Source: Pseudosporangium ferrugineum
GTDB taxonomy: Bacteria; Actinomycetota; Actinomycetes; Mycobacteriales; Micromonosporaceae
Length of the DNA: 64,000 nucleotides
Direction: 5' to 3'
NCBI RefSeq assembly: GCF_003002065.1
Contig: NZ_PVZG01000013.1
Location: 1 to 64,000 of the forward strand
Part shown: positions 7,224 to 15,898 of the stretch, piece after piece
How positions within the stretch are numbered: position 1 is the first letter of the stretch
Layout of the letters: each line of letters starts with the position of its first letter
Translations under genes and position numbers: made by a program
The notes under the pieces: generated by a model
Told to the model about the DNA's origin: nothing
What the model saw: only the letters and a program-made list of their open reading frames with translations
The model's database searches: none

Positions 7224-9767
7224 ATGGCGGGCCGAACTCCTCCGGCGAGCCGGGGCCGTGCCGCGTCCAAGGGCGGCTCCGCGTCGGCGCGCGCCCGTCA
7301 GCCGGGACGCCAGCCGGTCCGCAAGGCCGCCGCCGCCCCCGCTCGCAAGACCACCGCGGCACGCAGCCGCGCCCGCAGCGCCACCCGCGCCCGGCCCAGC
7401 GTCGGCGCGGCCGTCGCCGGTGGCCTCGGCCGGGGCGTCAGCGCCCTCTGGATGGGCGTGGCGCACAGCGTCGGCTGGGCCGCCCGCGGCGTCGGCCGGC
7501 AGGCGGCCACCGCCAAGGAGATCGATCCCGAGCACCGCCGCGACGGTGCCGGCCTGCTCATGCTCGGCTTCGCCATCCTTGTCGGGGTCGCGGTCTGGGC
7601 GGGTTCCGCCGGTCCCGTCGGCACCTGGCTCGCCGACGCCGTCCGGCTCTTCTTCGGCGGCCTGGGCGTCCTGCTCCCGCTGCTTCTTCTGTACGGCGCC
7701 ATCCGCTTCATGCGCAAGCCGGCCGACCCCGAGCACCGGGGCCGGACCGTGGTGGGGTGGAGCGCCCTGCTCATCGCCACGGCGAGCCTGCTGCACATCG
7801 GCCGCGACCCGGCCACCGACGTCGAGCTGACCAGCGCCGGCGGGCTCGTCGGGTACGGCGTGGGCGCGCTGCTCGAGCGGGCGGTCACCGGCTGGGTCGC
7901 CGTACCGTTGCTGATTTTGCTGTTCGTCTTCGGTCTGCTCGTCATCACCGCGACGCCGATCAACCGGATCCCGGAACGGCTCCTGCTCCTGGTCGACGTG
8001 CTGCTCGGCCGGTCGACGGCACGCGCGCCGCTGCCCGAGCCGGCCCTGCCCGAGGACGACGACGAGGCCGGGGAGGAGGAGCCGAAGCGCCGCCGGCCCG
8101 CCCGCCGCCGGCAGGGCTCGCTGGCCGACATCGGCCTGGCGCCCGACGAGGATCCGCCGGCCGAGGACGAGATCCTGCACGACACGGTCGCGGTGCCCCG
8201 GGGCGCCAAGCTCCCCACCGTACGCAAGCCGCCCGAGCCGCCGGACCACTCGCCGCTGCCGACCCGCGCCGAGCAGCTGGAGATCTCGTCGGTGCCGGGC
8301 GACTACCGCCTGCCTCCGCCGAACCTGCTCGGCAAGGGCACGCCGCCCAAGTCCCGCAGCCGCGCCAACGACGAGATCATGGCGGCGCTCACCGGCGTCT
8401 TCGACCAGTTCAACGTCGACGCACAGGTCACCGGCTTCACCCGCGGCCCGACGGTCACCCGCTACGAGGTCGAGGTCGGGTCGGGCGTCAAGGTCGAGCG
8501 GATCACCCAGCTCTCGCGCAACATCGCGTACGCGGTGAAGTCGCCGGACGTGCGCATCCTGTCGCCGATCCCGGGCAAGAGCGCGGTCGGCGTGGAGATC
8601 CCGAACACCGACCCGGAGAACGTCTCCCTCGGCGACGTGCTGCGGTCGCGGGCGGCCACGGCCGACCACCATCCGATGCTGGTCGCGCTCGGCAAGGACA
8701 TCGAGGGCGGGTTCGTCGTCGCCAACCTCGCCAAGATGCCGCACATCCTCATCGCGGGCGCCACCGGTGCGGGCAAGTCGTCGTGCCTCAACTCGCTGCT
8801 GGTGTCGCTGCTCACCCGGGCCACCCCGGACGAGGTGCGGTTGCTGCTGGTCGACCCCAAGCGGGTGGAGATGACCGCGTACGAGGGCATCCCGCACCTG
8901 GTCACGCCGATCGTCACGAACCCGAAGAAGGCGGCGGACGCGCTCGAGTGGGTCGTCCGCGAGATGGACATGCGCTACGACGACCTCGCGGCCAACGGCG
9001 TACGGCACGTGGACGACTTCAACCGCAAGGTGCGCAGCGGGGAGATCACGGCGCCGCCGGGCAGCGAGCGGGTCATGAAGCCGTACCCGTACCTGCTGGT
9101 GATCGTCGACGAGCTGGCCGACCTGATGATGGTCGCGCCGCGCGACGTCGAGGACTCCGTGGTGCGCATCACCCAGCTCGCCCGTGCGGCCGGCATCCAC
9201 CTGGTGCTCGCGACCCAGCGTCCCTCGGTCGACGTGGTGACCGGCCTGATCAAGGCCAACGTGCCGTCCCGGCTGGCGTTCGCCACCAGCTCGCTGGCCG
9301 ACTCGCGGGTCATCCTGGACCAGCCCGGCGCGGAGAAGCTCCTCGGCCGCGGCGACGGCCTCTTCCTGCCGATGGGCGCCTCCAAGCCGATCCGCATCCA
9401 GGGCGCCTGGGTGGACGAGAAGGAGATCGCCGAGGTCGTCAAGTTCTGCAAGGACCAGCGCGAGCCGGAGTTCCGCGAGGACGTGACCACCCCGGTCGCG
9501 AACAAGAAGAAGGAGATCGACGAGGAGATCGGCGACGACCTGGACGTGCTGCTCCAGGCGATCGAGCTCGTGGTCACCTCGCAGTTCGGCTCCACCTCGA
9601 TGCTCCAGCGCAAGCTGCGGGTCGGCTTCGCCAAGGCCGGCCGCCTGATGGACCTCATGGAGACGCGGGGCATCGTGGGGCCGTCGGAGGGGTCGAAGGC
9701 GCGCGAGGTGCTGGTGAAGCCGGACGAGCTGGAAGCGACCCTCGCGACTCTCCGCCTCGACGATTAG
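7224..9767 (+). CDS. ftsK: FtsK/SpoIIIE DNA translocase
   Basis: 847 residues. A basic Ala/Arg-rich N-terminus (about 1-75), four membrane segments (about 110-255), an acidic then Arg-rich linker, the alpha/beta motor domain with Walker A GATGAGKSS (Lys518) and Walker B VIVDELADLMM, and a C-terminal gamma winged-helix (about 770-847) that in relatives reads KOPS-type sites. It pumps chromosome DNA through the septum during division or sporulation. The reading frame is open further upstream, but ATG 7224 is 7 nt after TACGGT (7211-7216), and the upstream part is antisense to ybjN. Confidence 0.97.
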   Translation: MAGRTPPASRGRAASKGGSASARARQPGRQPVRKAAAAPARKTTAARSRARSATRARPSVGAAVAGGLGRGVSALWMGVAHSVGWAARGVGRQAATAKEIDPEHRRDGAGLLMLGFAILVGVAVWAGSAGPVGTWLADAVRLFFGGLGVLLPLLLLYGAIRFMRKPADPEHRGRTVVGWSALLIATASLLHIGRDPATDVELTSAGGLVGYGVGALLERAVTGWVAVPLLILLFVFGLLVITATPINRIPERLLLLVDVLLGRSTARAPLPEPALPEDDDEAGEEEPKRRRPARRRQGSLADIGLAPDEDPPAEDEILHDTVAVPRGAKLPTVRKPPEPPDHSPLPTRAEQLEISSVPGDYRLPPPNLLGKGTPPKSRSRANDEIMAALTGVFDQFNVDAQVTGFTRGPTVTRYEVEVGSGVKVERITQLSRNIAYAVKSPDVRILSPIPGKSAVGVEIPNTDPENVSLGDVLRSRAATADHHPMLVALGKDIEGGFVVANLAKMPHILIAGATGAGKSSCLNSLLVSLLTRATPDEVRLLLVDPKRVEMTAYEGIPHLVTPIVTNPKKAADALEWVVREMDMRYDDLAANGVRHVDDFNRKVRSGEITAPPGSERVMKPYPYLLVIVDELADLMMVAPRDVEDSVVRITQLARAAGIHLVLATQRPSVDVVTGLIKANVPSRLAFATSSLADSRVILDQPGAEKLLGRGDGLFLPMGASKPIRIQGAWVDEKEIAEVVKFCKDQREPEFREDVTTPVANKKKEIDEEIGDDLDVLLQAIELVVTSQFGSTSMLQRKLRVGFAKAGRLMDLMETRGIVGPSEGSKAREVLVKPDELEATLATLRLDD

Positions 9768-9832
9768 GCCGTTGTCCACAGGGAGCCGAGCGGGGGACGC
9801 TGGCGTCAGCGGGGCCCGGTAACCTTGGCGGA

Positions 9833-11326
9833 GTGTCCGTGACTCCTTCCCCCCGCCGCGTCGCTCTCCTCACCCTCGGCTGTGCCCGTAACGAGGTCGA
9901 CTCCGAGGAGCTCGCCGCGCGCCTCGACGCCGGGGGGTGGCAGGTCAGCACGGACGCCGCGGGCGCCGACGTGGTGGTGGTCAACACCTGCGGCTTCGTC
10001 GAGAAGGCCAAGCAGGACTCCATCGAAACGCTGCTCGCCGCCGCCGACACCGGCGCCAAGGTGGTCGCCGCCGGCTGCATGGCCGAACGGTACGGGCGGG
10101 AGCTCGCCGAGAGCCTCCCCGAGGCACAGGCCGTGCTGGGCTTCGACGACTACACCGACATCGCCGCGCGGCTCGACGGCGTGCTGGCGGGGGAGAAGTT
10201 CGACGCGCACACCCCCCGCGACCGCCGGGAGCTGCTGCCGCTGACCCCCGTCCACCGGCAGGCCGCCAAGGTCGTCGTCCCCGGCCACGCCACCGTCGAC
10301 GAGCACACCCCCGCCCACCTGCGCCCCGTGCTGCGCCGGCGGCTCGACACCGGGCCCGTGGCCAGCCTCAAGCTCGCCAGCGGGTGCGACCGCCGCTGCT
10401 CCTTCTGCGCCATCCCGGCCTTCCGCGGCGCCTTCGTCTCCCGCGACCCGCAGGAGCTGCTCGCCGAGGCGGAGTGGCTGGCCAAGACCGGCGTCCGCGA
10501 GCTGGTGCTGGTGAGCGAGAACAGCACGTCGTACGGCAAGGACCTCGGCGACCCGCGCGCCCTCGAGAAGCTGTTGCCGCAGCTCGCCGCCGTGGACGGG
10601 ATCGTGCGGGTGCGCGCGAGCTACCTCCAGCCGGCCGAGACGCGCCCGGGCCTGGTCGAGGTCATCGCCACCACGCCGGGCGTCGCGGCGTACTACGACC
10701 TGTCCTTCCAGCACTCCAGCGAGCCGGTGCTGCGCCGCATGCGCCGTTTCGGCTCGACCGAGAAGTTCCTGGAGCTGCTCGCCTCGGCGCGGACCCTGGC
10801 CCCCGAGGCCGGCGCGCGCAGCAACTTCATCGTCGGCTTCCCCGGCGAGACCAGGCAGGACGTCGAGGAGCTCGTCCGCTTCCTCACCGAGGCCCGCCTC
10901 GACGCCATCGGCGTCTTCGACTACAGCGACGAGGACGGCACCGAGGCCGTGGGCCTGCCCGGCAAGGTCCGCGAGGACACCATCAAGCGCCGGTACGCCC
11001 GCATCAGCGACCTGGCCGACGAACTCTGCGCCCAGCGCGCCGAGGACCGCCTGGGCTCGCTGGTCGAAGTCATGATCGACACCGTCGACGCGGGCGAGAT
11101 CGAGGGCCGCGCCGAGCACCAGGCCCCCGAGGTCGACGGCTCCACCACCCTGGTCGCCGGCGCCGGCGCCGAGGCCGTGGACCTCGCGGCCCTCCACCCG
11201 GGCGACCTCGTGCGAGCCCGCGTCACCGCCACCGAAGGCGTCGACCTGATCGCCGTCCCGATCGCCATGATCTCCGCAGCCCCCACGGCCCGCACGCCCT
11301 CCCCGGCGCCGACGGCAGCGCCATGA
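9833..11326 (+). CDS. rimO: Ribosomal protein S12 methylthiotransferase
   Basis: 497 residues. A radical-SAM enzyme that methylthiolates an aspartate of ribosomal protein S12. N-terminal UPF0004 domain with conserved cysteines (TLGCARNEVDSE, NTCGFV, AAGCMAERY); radical-SAM cluster motif CDRRCSFC at residues 185, 189 and 192; FIVGFPGET; C-terminal TRAM domain. GTG 9833 is 7 nt after TAACCT (9820-9825), implying a leaderless start. The stop overlaps the ATG of the next small ORF in ATGA, so translation is probably coupled. miaB at 51.8 kb is a sister enzyme. Confidence 0.97.
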   Translation: MSVTPSPRRVALLTLGCARNEVDSEELAARLDAGGWQVSTDAAGADVVVVNTCGFVEKAKQDSIETLLAAADTGAKVVAAGCMAERYGRELAESLPEAQAVLGFDDYTDIAARLDGVLAGEKFDAHTPRDRRELLPLTPVHRQAAKVVVPGHATVDEHTPAHLRPVLRRRLDTGPVASLKLASGCDRRCSFCAIPAFRGAFVSRDPQELLAEAEWLAKTGVRELVLVSENSTSYGKDLGDPRALEKLLPQLAAVDGIVRVRASYLQPAETRPGLVEVIATTPGVAAYYDLSFQHSSEPVLRRMRRFGSTEKFLELLASARTLAPEAGARSNFIVGFPGETRQDVEELVRFLTEARLDAIGVFDYSDEDGTEAVGLPGKVREDTIKRRYARISDLADELCAQRAEDRLGSLVEVMIDTVDAGEIEGRAEHQAPEVDGSTTLVAGAGAEAVDLAALHPGDLVRARVTATEGVDLIAVPIAMISAAPTARTPSPAPTAAP

Positions 11327-11553
11327 CCACCCCGCGCCCCTCCGGCACCGCCGACGGCCGGGCCGTCGCCACGCGCGCCCTGGGTGTCGGCGGCGGCGCC
11401 GTGACCACCCCGCGCCTCTCCGGCCTCGCCGACGGCCGGGCCGTTGCCACCCGCGTCCTGGGTGTCGGCGGCGGCGCCGTGACCACCCCGCGCCTCTCCG
11501 GCCTCGCCGACGGCCGGGCCGTTGCCACCCGCGCCCTGGGTGCCGGCGGTGGC
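11323..11553 (+). repeat. Three copies of a 78-bp direct repeat
   Basis: Units are 11323-11400, 11401-11478 and 11479-11553 (the last three bases short). Copies two and three are nearly identical, copy one has several substitutions. Each begins RTGACCACCCCGCGC, and pgsA itself begins ATGACCGACG, so the unit may have arisen from the rimO-pgsA junction. Confidence 0.93.
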
Positions 11554-11664
11554 TATCGCGCCACCGCCCTCCGGGATCCGCGGGTTGCCGGTGGCGGTCG
11601 GGGCACGGCTGGTGTGATTTCGTACGGCGGGGGCCTCGGCGGTGGGGTTGGGCCGGGGTCATGA
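11323..11664 (+). CDS. Repeat-built linker ORF between rimO and pgsA, 113 residues
   Basis: The start ATG overlaps the rimO stop (ATGA at 11323-11326) and its stop overlaps the pgsA start (ATGA at 11661-11664). The first two thirds is a 78-bp unit repeated three times (11323, 11401, 11479), each encoding 26 residues that begin M/V-TTPR and end LGVGGGA; the third copy loses its last codon. The remainder is Gly-rich. I recognise no domain, signal peptide or membrane segment. It may be a real coupled peptide, or expanded junction DNA kept open so that pgsA remains translationally coupled to rimO. The frame differs from pgsA, so it is not simply a pgsA extension. Confidence 0.5.
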   Translation: MTTPRPSGTADGRAVATRALGVGGGAVTTPRLSGLADGRAVATRVLGVGGGAVTTPRLSGLADGRAVATRALGAGGGYRATALRDPRVAGGGRGTAGVISYGGGLGGGVGPGS

Positions 11665-12281
11665 CCGACGAGCCGGTGCCGGTCGCTGTCCCGCGGCGTG
11701 TGCCGATCAACAATCCGGCCAACCTGCTGACGGCCGTGCGGATCGTGCTCGTGCCCGTCTTCGTGGTGCTCGTCGCCGCGTCCGAGATGACCGAGTCGGC
11801 CTGGCGGATCGCGGCCTGCCTGACCTTCTGCGTGGCCTCGGCCACCGACTTCGCCGACGGGTGGATCGCCCGGCGCTACGAGCTTGTCACGTCGTTCGGC
11901 AAGGTGGCGGACCCCATCGCCGACAAGGCTCTGACGGGCAGCGCGCTGATTCTGCTGTCGGCGTACGAAAAATTGTCCTGGTGGGTAACGGGTTTGATCC
12001 TGCTGCGCGAGTGGGGCGTGACGGCGCTGCGGTTCTGGGTGATCCGCTACGGGATCATTCCGGCGAGCCGGGGCGGCAAACTCAAGACCGCCCTGCAGAT
12101 CGCGGCGATCGCGTGGTTCCTGTGGCCCGTCCCCGAGCCGTTCGACCTGGTCGGCGTCGGCCTGATGGTGGCGGCGCTCATCGTGACCCTGGTCACCGGC
12201 GTGGACTACGTACTCCAGGCGACACGAATCCGGCGCAGCGCGGGCGCCGGCCTGCGAGCCCCCAGCGACACAGACGCCTGA
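11661..12281 (+). CDS. pgsA: CDP-diacylglycerol-glycerol-3-phosphate 3-phosphatidyltransferase
   Basis: 206 residues. It makes phosphatidylglycerol phosphate at the membrane, on the path to phosphatidylglycerol and cardiolipin. The CDP-alcohol phosphotransferase motif D-x2-DG-x2-AR-x8-G-x3-D-x3-D is complete, starting at Asp63 (ATDFADGWIARR and then FGKVADPIAD). Several hydrophobic helices are visible (about 20-40, 45-60, 100-120, 150-185). The start ATG overlaps the preceding linker ORF in ATGA, so expression depends on translation from rimO. A long repeat region follows. Confidence 0.96.
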   Translation: MTDEPVPVAVPRRVPINNPANLLTAVRIVLVPVFVVLVAASEMTESAWRIAACLTFCVASATDFADGWIARRYELVTSFGKVADPIADKALTGSALILLSAYEKLSWWVTGLILLREWGVTALRFWVIRYGIIPASRGGKLKTALQIAAIAWFLWPVPEPFDLVGVGLMVAALIVTLVTGVDYVLQATRIRRSAGAGLRAPSDTDA

Positions 12282-12957
12282 CGGCCGGGCATCCGGTGGC
12301 GGCGGTGTGCGGGTCGGCGAGCGAAAAGGCGAACCAGCCCACCACCGAGAACCTCAGCGCGAACCGCCACGCCGTCCGCGAATCGCCCACCGCGCCTTCG
12401 CAGGGCCGCCGCACCGCCGCGCCGCGTCCTCGGGATCAGCCGCACCGTCGCAACGCGCTTTCGCGGACCGCCGCACCGTGCCGCGTCGCACCGCCGCGCC
12501 TCCGCCGTGCCGCGTCGCACCGCCGTGCCGTGCCGCGTCGCACCGCCGTGCCGTGCCGCGTCGCACCGCCGTGCCGTGCCGCGTCGCACCGCCGTGCCGC
12601 GCCGCGTCGCACCGTGCCGCACCGTGCCGCGTCGCACCGTGCCGCACCGTGCCGCGTCGCACCGTGCCGCGCCGTGCCGTGCCGCGCCGTGCCGCGCCGC
12701 GCCGCGCCGCGTCGCACCGTGCCGCGCCGTGCCGCACCGCGCCGCGCCTTCGTCGCACCGTCGCGTCGTGCCCTTTCAGGCCTGCCGCGCTGTTTCCGGC
12801 GCGTGCTCTCGGTGGCGGCGCTTTCGGGGAACTCGTGCCGCGGCTGGTCTCGGTGGGGAGCTGGGTCGAGTAGGGGCGGATTTTGCGGGCATATGGGCGG
12901 GGTCTCCGGGCGCCGCTCGCGGGGTGGGCGTTCGGACGGATGGGGGGAGTGGGGGAT
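12282..12957. other. Gene-free region between pgsA and cinA, mostly degenerate repeats
   Basis: No convincing gene. From about 12476 to 12770 the sequence is built from GCCGT, GCCGC and GTCGCACC words. Part of it is a regular 23-bp unit (GCCGTGCCGTGCCGCGTCGCACC-like, about four copies from 12500 to 12590). Open frames cross it in several phases only because the repeat lacks stops. The last 100 bases lead to cinA. Confidence 0.75.
12476..12770. repeat. Degenerate GCCGY/GTCGCACC tandem repeat array
   Basis: Nearly 300 bases of 5-bp words in a loosely regular order, including about four successive 23-bp units. The period is not a multiple of three and no frame gives a plausible protein, so I read it as non-coding expansion. 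Confidence 0.85.
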
Positions 12958-13446
12958 ATGGATACCGGGGTTGCCGCGGCGGCCGCTGTGCATGCGCTGG
13001 TGGAACGGCGGGAGACGTTGGCGGTGGCGGAGTCGCTGACCGGGGGGTTGCTGGCGGCTACGGTCGTGGAGATTCCGGGGGTCAGTTCGGTGTTCCGGGG
13101 CGGGATGGTCGTGTATGCGACCGATCTGAAGCACTCGCTTGCCGGCGTACCGGAGGATCTGCTTTCGGAGCGGGGGCCGGTCGATCCCGATGTGGCCAAG
13201 TCGCTCGCGGAGGGTGTCCGGAGTCGGTGCGGGGCCGACTGGGGGCTTGCCACCACGGGGGTCGCCGGGCCCGAGCCGCAGGACGGCAAGCCGGTCGGGA
13301 TGGTGTTCGTGGCGGTGGCGGGGCCCGCGCGGACCATCGTGCAGGAGCTCAAACTCGCCGGGTCGCGGGAGGATATCCGACACGAGACGATGGTGGCCGC
13401 ACTTGCCCTCCTCGTCGATGAGCTGCGTGGTTCCGGGGTCGGCTGA
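12958..13446 (+). CDS. CinA C-terminal domain protein (nicotinamide-nucleotide amidase family)
   Basis: 162 residues, consisting only of the CinA C-terminal domain (PncC family), which in characterised members deamidates nicotinamide mononucleotide. Signatures: VAESLTGGLLAATVVEIPGVSSVF (about residues 22-45), GGMVVYATDLKH, and the ATTGVAGPEPQDGKPVGMVF segment near residue 98. ATG 12958 follows GGGGGA with good spacing; the longer frame from 12883 has no support. The linked N-terminal CinA domain is absent, which is normal for stand-alone PncC. It precedes clgR, as in many actinobacteria. Confidence 0.93.
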   Translation: MDTGVAAAAAVHALVERRETLAVAESLTGGLLAATVVEIPGVSSVFRGGMVVYATDLKHSLAGVPEDLLSERGPVDPDVAKSLAEGVRSRCGADWGLATTGVAGPEPQDGKPVGMVFVAVAGPARTIVQELKLAGSREDIRHETMVAALALLVDELRGSGVG

Positions 13447-13691
13447 GGGTGGCGTTCCGGATGCGTGAGCCGCTTCGCCGGTGCGTGAGCTGGGCGAACC
13501 GTGGCGGGGGAACATCCGGTGGGGGAACGGCGTTCCGGATACGCGGCGATCGCCGTGACAGGCCCGCGGGCAGCGGTGGTTCCCGGGCGTCCCGGAATTC
13601 GGCGGGGCGGGATGTCGGTGTGGCCCGCAGCGGGTACGGTTGCGGGAAGCCTCCGGCGGCTGCCGGCGGCCCCGCCGCAGGAGGAGGTGCC

Positions 13692-14300
13692 ATGGTCCTG
13701 CTACGCCGGGTTATCGGTGACGCACTTCGGGCGCGTCGGCAGGGACAGCACCGCACGCTGCGTGAGGTGTCGACCGCCGCCAACGTCAGCCTGGGGTATC
13801 TCTCCGAGATCGAACGTGGCCAGAAGGAAGCGTCGAGCGAGCTGCTCGCCGCGATCTGCGAGGCCCTGGGCGCCCGCCTGTCCGAGGTGCTCGGCGAGGT
13901 GAGCGACACGCTCGCGCTCGCGGAGGGCATGGACGGCGTGCTGGTCCCCGTGGAGACCGCGCCCACCCAGTCGACCGGCTCGAATGCCGCGGAGACGCCC
14001 GTCAAGGCCGCCGCGGCCGCGAAGATGGCGTCCGCCGCCGGGAAGATCGCCCAGCGTGCGTCCGGCGCCGGGAAGATCGCTCAGCCTTCGACCGTGATCG
14101 CGCAGCCCGCCACCGCGGGCGCGATCGCTCAGCCCGCCACCACGGGCAAGATAGGCCAGCCTGCGCCGGCCGGCGCGAAGATGGCCCAGCAGGTGACGAC
14201 CGACGGCACCGTGTCGGTCTCGGTCCGCCAGGACACACCGCTCAAGGCCACCCTCCGCACCCGCCGCAAGCGCGACCGCGACGTGGTGTACGCCGCCTGA
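13692..14300 (+). CDS. clgR: ClgR-type transcriptional regulator with a repetitive tail
   Basis: 202 residues. The helix-turn-helix of the XRE/Cro fold spans about residues 8-66 (LREVSTAANVSLGYLSEIER). ClgR activates clp protease genes and, in mycobacteria, the psp operon. The start is well supported: GGAGGAGG lies just before ATG 13692. From about residue 85 the protein becomes low-complexity, with recurring KIAQ/AIAQP units to about residue 175, then a basic end finishing VVYAA. The final Ala-Ala matches the ClpP degradation signal I recall for Streptomyces ClgR. The gene lies 600 bases before pspA. Confidence 0.9.
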   Translation: MVLLRRVIGDALRARRQGQHRTLREVSTAANVSLGYLSEIERGQKEASSELLAAICEALGARLSEVLGEVSDTLALAEGMDGVLVPVETAPTQSTGSNAAETPVKAAAAAKMASAAGKIAQRASGAGKIAQPSTVIAQPATAGAIAQPATTGKIGQPAPAGAKMAQQVTTDGTVSVSVRQDTPLKATLRTRRKRDRDVVYAA

Positions 14301-14901
14301 TCGTCGGCCGGCTTTCCTCCGGGGGCGGGGGTGGGCCGGCTCCGTACCCGTAGCGGGCCGGGGCAGCTCCTCGATGTGGGCTGCCCGTGGCCGGCTGCGG
14401 GTTTTCGCGTCCTGGCGGGTTCGGCGCGGGCTCTCGCGTCCTGGTGGGCCTGGCGCGACGTGGGCCTGGCGCGACGTGGGCCTGGCGCGACGTCGATTCG
14501 CTGCGGGCGTTCCCATCGGGGGCATTCGGCCCTCGTGGGCGTCTTCGTCCGTCCTAGCGGCTTTCACTTGTTCTGGGCGTTCGTCTGGTCCTGGCGGCTT
14601 TCGCTTGGTCTTGGCGGCCTTCGCCTGGTCCTGGCGCGGCCTTCCCCGGCGTGCTCGGCTGCTCCCGGTCCGCCGGCCTGCCGGGACGGTCGGCGGGCGT
14701 GAGCGCTGTGGCGTCGCCGGAAAGCCGATCGGCGCGTAGCCTCGACGTGGGGGATCCCCCAGTTCACCCTGAGATCCCCCCGAGGTCACGTGACGCCGGT
14801 GGCGAAGAGCTGACACGATGGACCCCGCGCCATCGTGAAGACCCCTCGGGCCCGCGTCGGTGGCGCGTCCGATGCAGCGACATTGAGGGGATACCGCGGA
14901 T
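14301..14901. other. Gene-free region between clgR and pspA
   Basis: No gene seen. It contains a 3 x 16-bp repeat (14447-14494), looser copies of a CTGGTCCTGGCGGC word around 14585-14640, and a perfect 14-bp palindrome TGGGGGATCCCCCA at 14748-14761, about 140 bases before pspA. The pspA promoter must lie in the last 150 bases, but I could not fix it. Confidence 0.65.
14447..14494. repeat. Three copies of a 16-bp repeat upstream of pspA
   Basis: Unit GGCCTGGCGCGACGTG at 14447, 14463 and 14479 (last base differs in the third). The period is not a multiple of three and no gene covers it. Confidence 0.9.
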
Positions 14902-15756
14902 ATGGCGAACCCGTTCGTCAAGGGCTGGCGTTACATGATGGCGCTCTTCGGCGCCAAAATCGACGAGTACGCGGACCCGAAGGTGCAGATCCAGCAGGCC
15001 ATCGAGGACGCCCAGCGGCAGCACCAGGCCCTTGTGCAGCAGGCCGCGGCCGTGATCGGCAACCAGCGGCAGCTCGAGATGAAGCTGTCGCGGCAGATGT
15101 CCGAGGTCGAGAAGCTCCAGGGCATGGCCCGGCAGGCGCTCGTCCTGGCCGACCGCGCCCGGGCCGGCGGCGACGAGGCCGAGGCCCAGAAGTACGAGTC
15201 GACCGCGCAGACGCTCGCCACCCAGCTCGTCTCGGGCGAGCAGTCGATGGAGGACCTGAAGACCCTCCACGACCAGGCGCTCGGAGCCGCGGGACAGGCC
15301 CGCAAGGCCGTCGAGAACAACGCGATGGTGCTCCAGCAGCGCATCGCCGAGCGTTCGCGGCTGCTCAGCCAGCTCGAGCAGGCCAAGATGCAGGAGACCG
15401 TCGCCAAGTCGCTCGAGTCGATGTCGTCACTCGCCGCGCCGGGCAACACGCCGTCGCTGGACGAGGTCCGCGACAAGATCGAGCAGCGGTACGCGAACGC
15501 CATGGGCCGCGCGGAGCTCGCCTCCAACTCGGTCGAGGGCCGCATGCTCGAGGTTCAGAAGTCGAGCCTCGATCTGGCGGGCTCGTCGCGCCTCGAGCAG
15601 ATCCGGGCCAGCATGGCCGGCGAGAAGCTCGGCAGCGCCCCCGCCCAGCCGGCGGTCGAGCAGGCCCCCGCGGCCGACCCGGCCTCGGTCGCCCGGCTCG
15701 ACGAGATCCGGGCCAGCATGAACAGCAAGCGCGGAGACACCACAGCGGCAGGCTGA
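14902..15756 (+). CDS. pspA: Phage shock protein A / IM30 family
   Basis: 284 residues, almost entirely heptad-like coiled coil (about 25-215), as expected for PspA/Vipp1 proteins that coat and stabilise stressed membranes. It starts MANPFVKGWRYMMALFGAKI, an amphipathic membrane-binding helix, and has the conserved KVQIQQAIEDAQ. The tail (about 225-284) carries two RLDEIRASM-like segments separated by a Pro/Ala linker. ATG 14902 has GAGGGG about 11 bases upstream. clgR before and pspM after give the actinobacterial psp module. Confidence 0.95.
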   Translation: MANPFVKGWRYMMALFGAKIDEYADPKVQIQQAIEDAQRQHQALVQQAAAVIGNQRQLEMKLSRQMSEVEKLQGMARQALVLADRARAGGDEAEAQKYESTAQTLATQLVSGEQSMEDLKTLHDQALGAAGQARKAVENNAMVLQQRIAERSRLLSQLEQAKMQETVAKSLESMSSLAAPGNTPSLDEVRDKIEQRYANAMGRAELASNSVEGRMLEVQKSSLDLAGSSRLEQIRASMAGEKLGSAPAQPAVEQAPAADPASVARLDEIRASMNSKRGDTTAAG

Positions 15757-15790
15757 ACCGCGACCAGCGGCGCTCCGGCCCGGTCCCACC

Positions 15791-15898
15791 GCCGGGCCGG
15801 GTGATGCGGCGGACGGTTCGGTCACGGCCGGGCCGGGTGATGCGGCGGACGGTTCGGTCACGGCCGGGCCGGGTGATGCGGCGGACGGTTCGGTCACG
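15791..15898. repeat. Three exact 36-bp direct repeats between pspA and pspM
   Basis: Units start at 15791, 15827 and 15863; the period begins GCCGGGCCGGGTGATGCGGC. A fourth decayed copy follows. It lies wholly between the pspA stop and the pspM ribosome-binding site. Confidence 0.95.

Noticed and set aside
9772..9780. An exact DnaA box TTGTCCACA between ftsK and rimO.
   Set aside because: A given 9-mer is expected about once in 130 kb per strand, so one hit in 64 kb on two strands is ordinary, and there is no cluster of boxes as at an origin.
12206..13039. Open frames through the GCCGY array, some over 300 codons.
   Set aside because: The repeat has no stop in several phases on both strands; the products are simple Arg/Ala/His repeats.
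15791..15898. CRISPR array.
   Set aside because: The 36-bp units are directly adjacent with no spacers. The same holds for the other tandem arrays; no cas genes are present.
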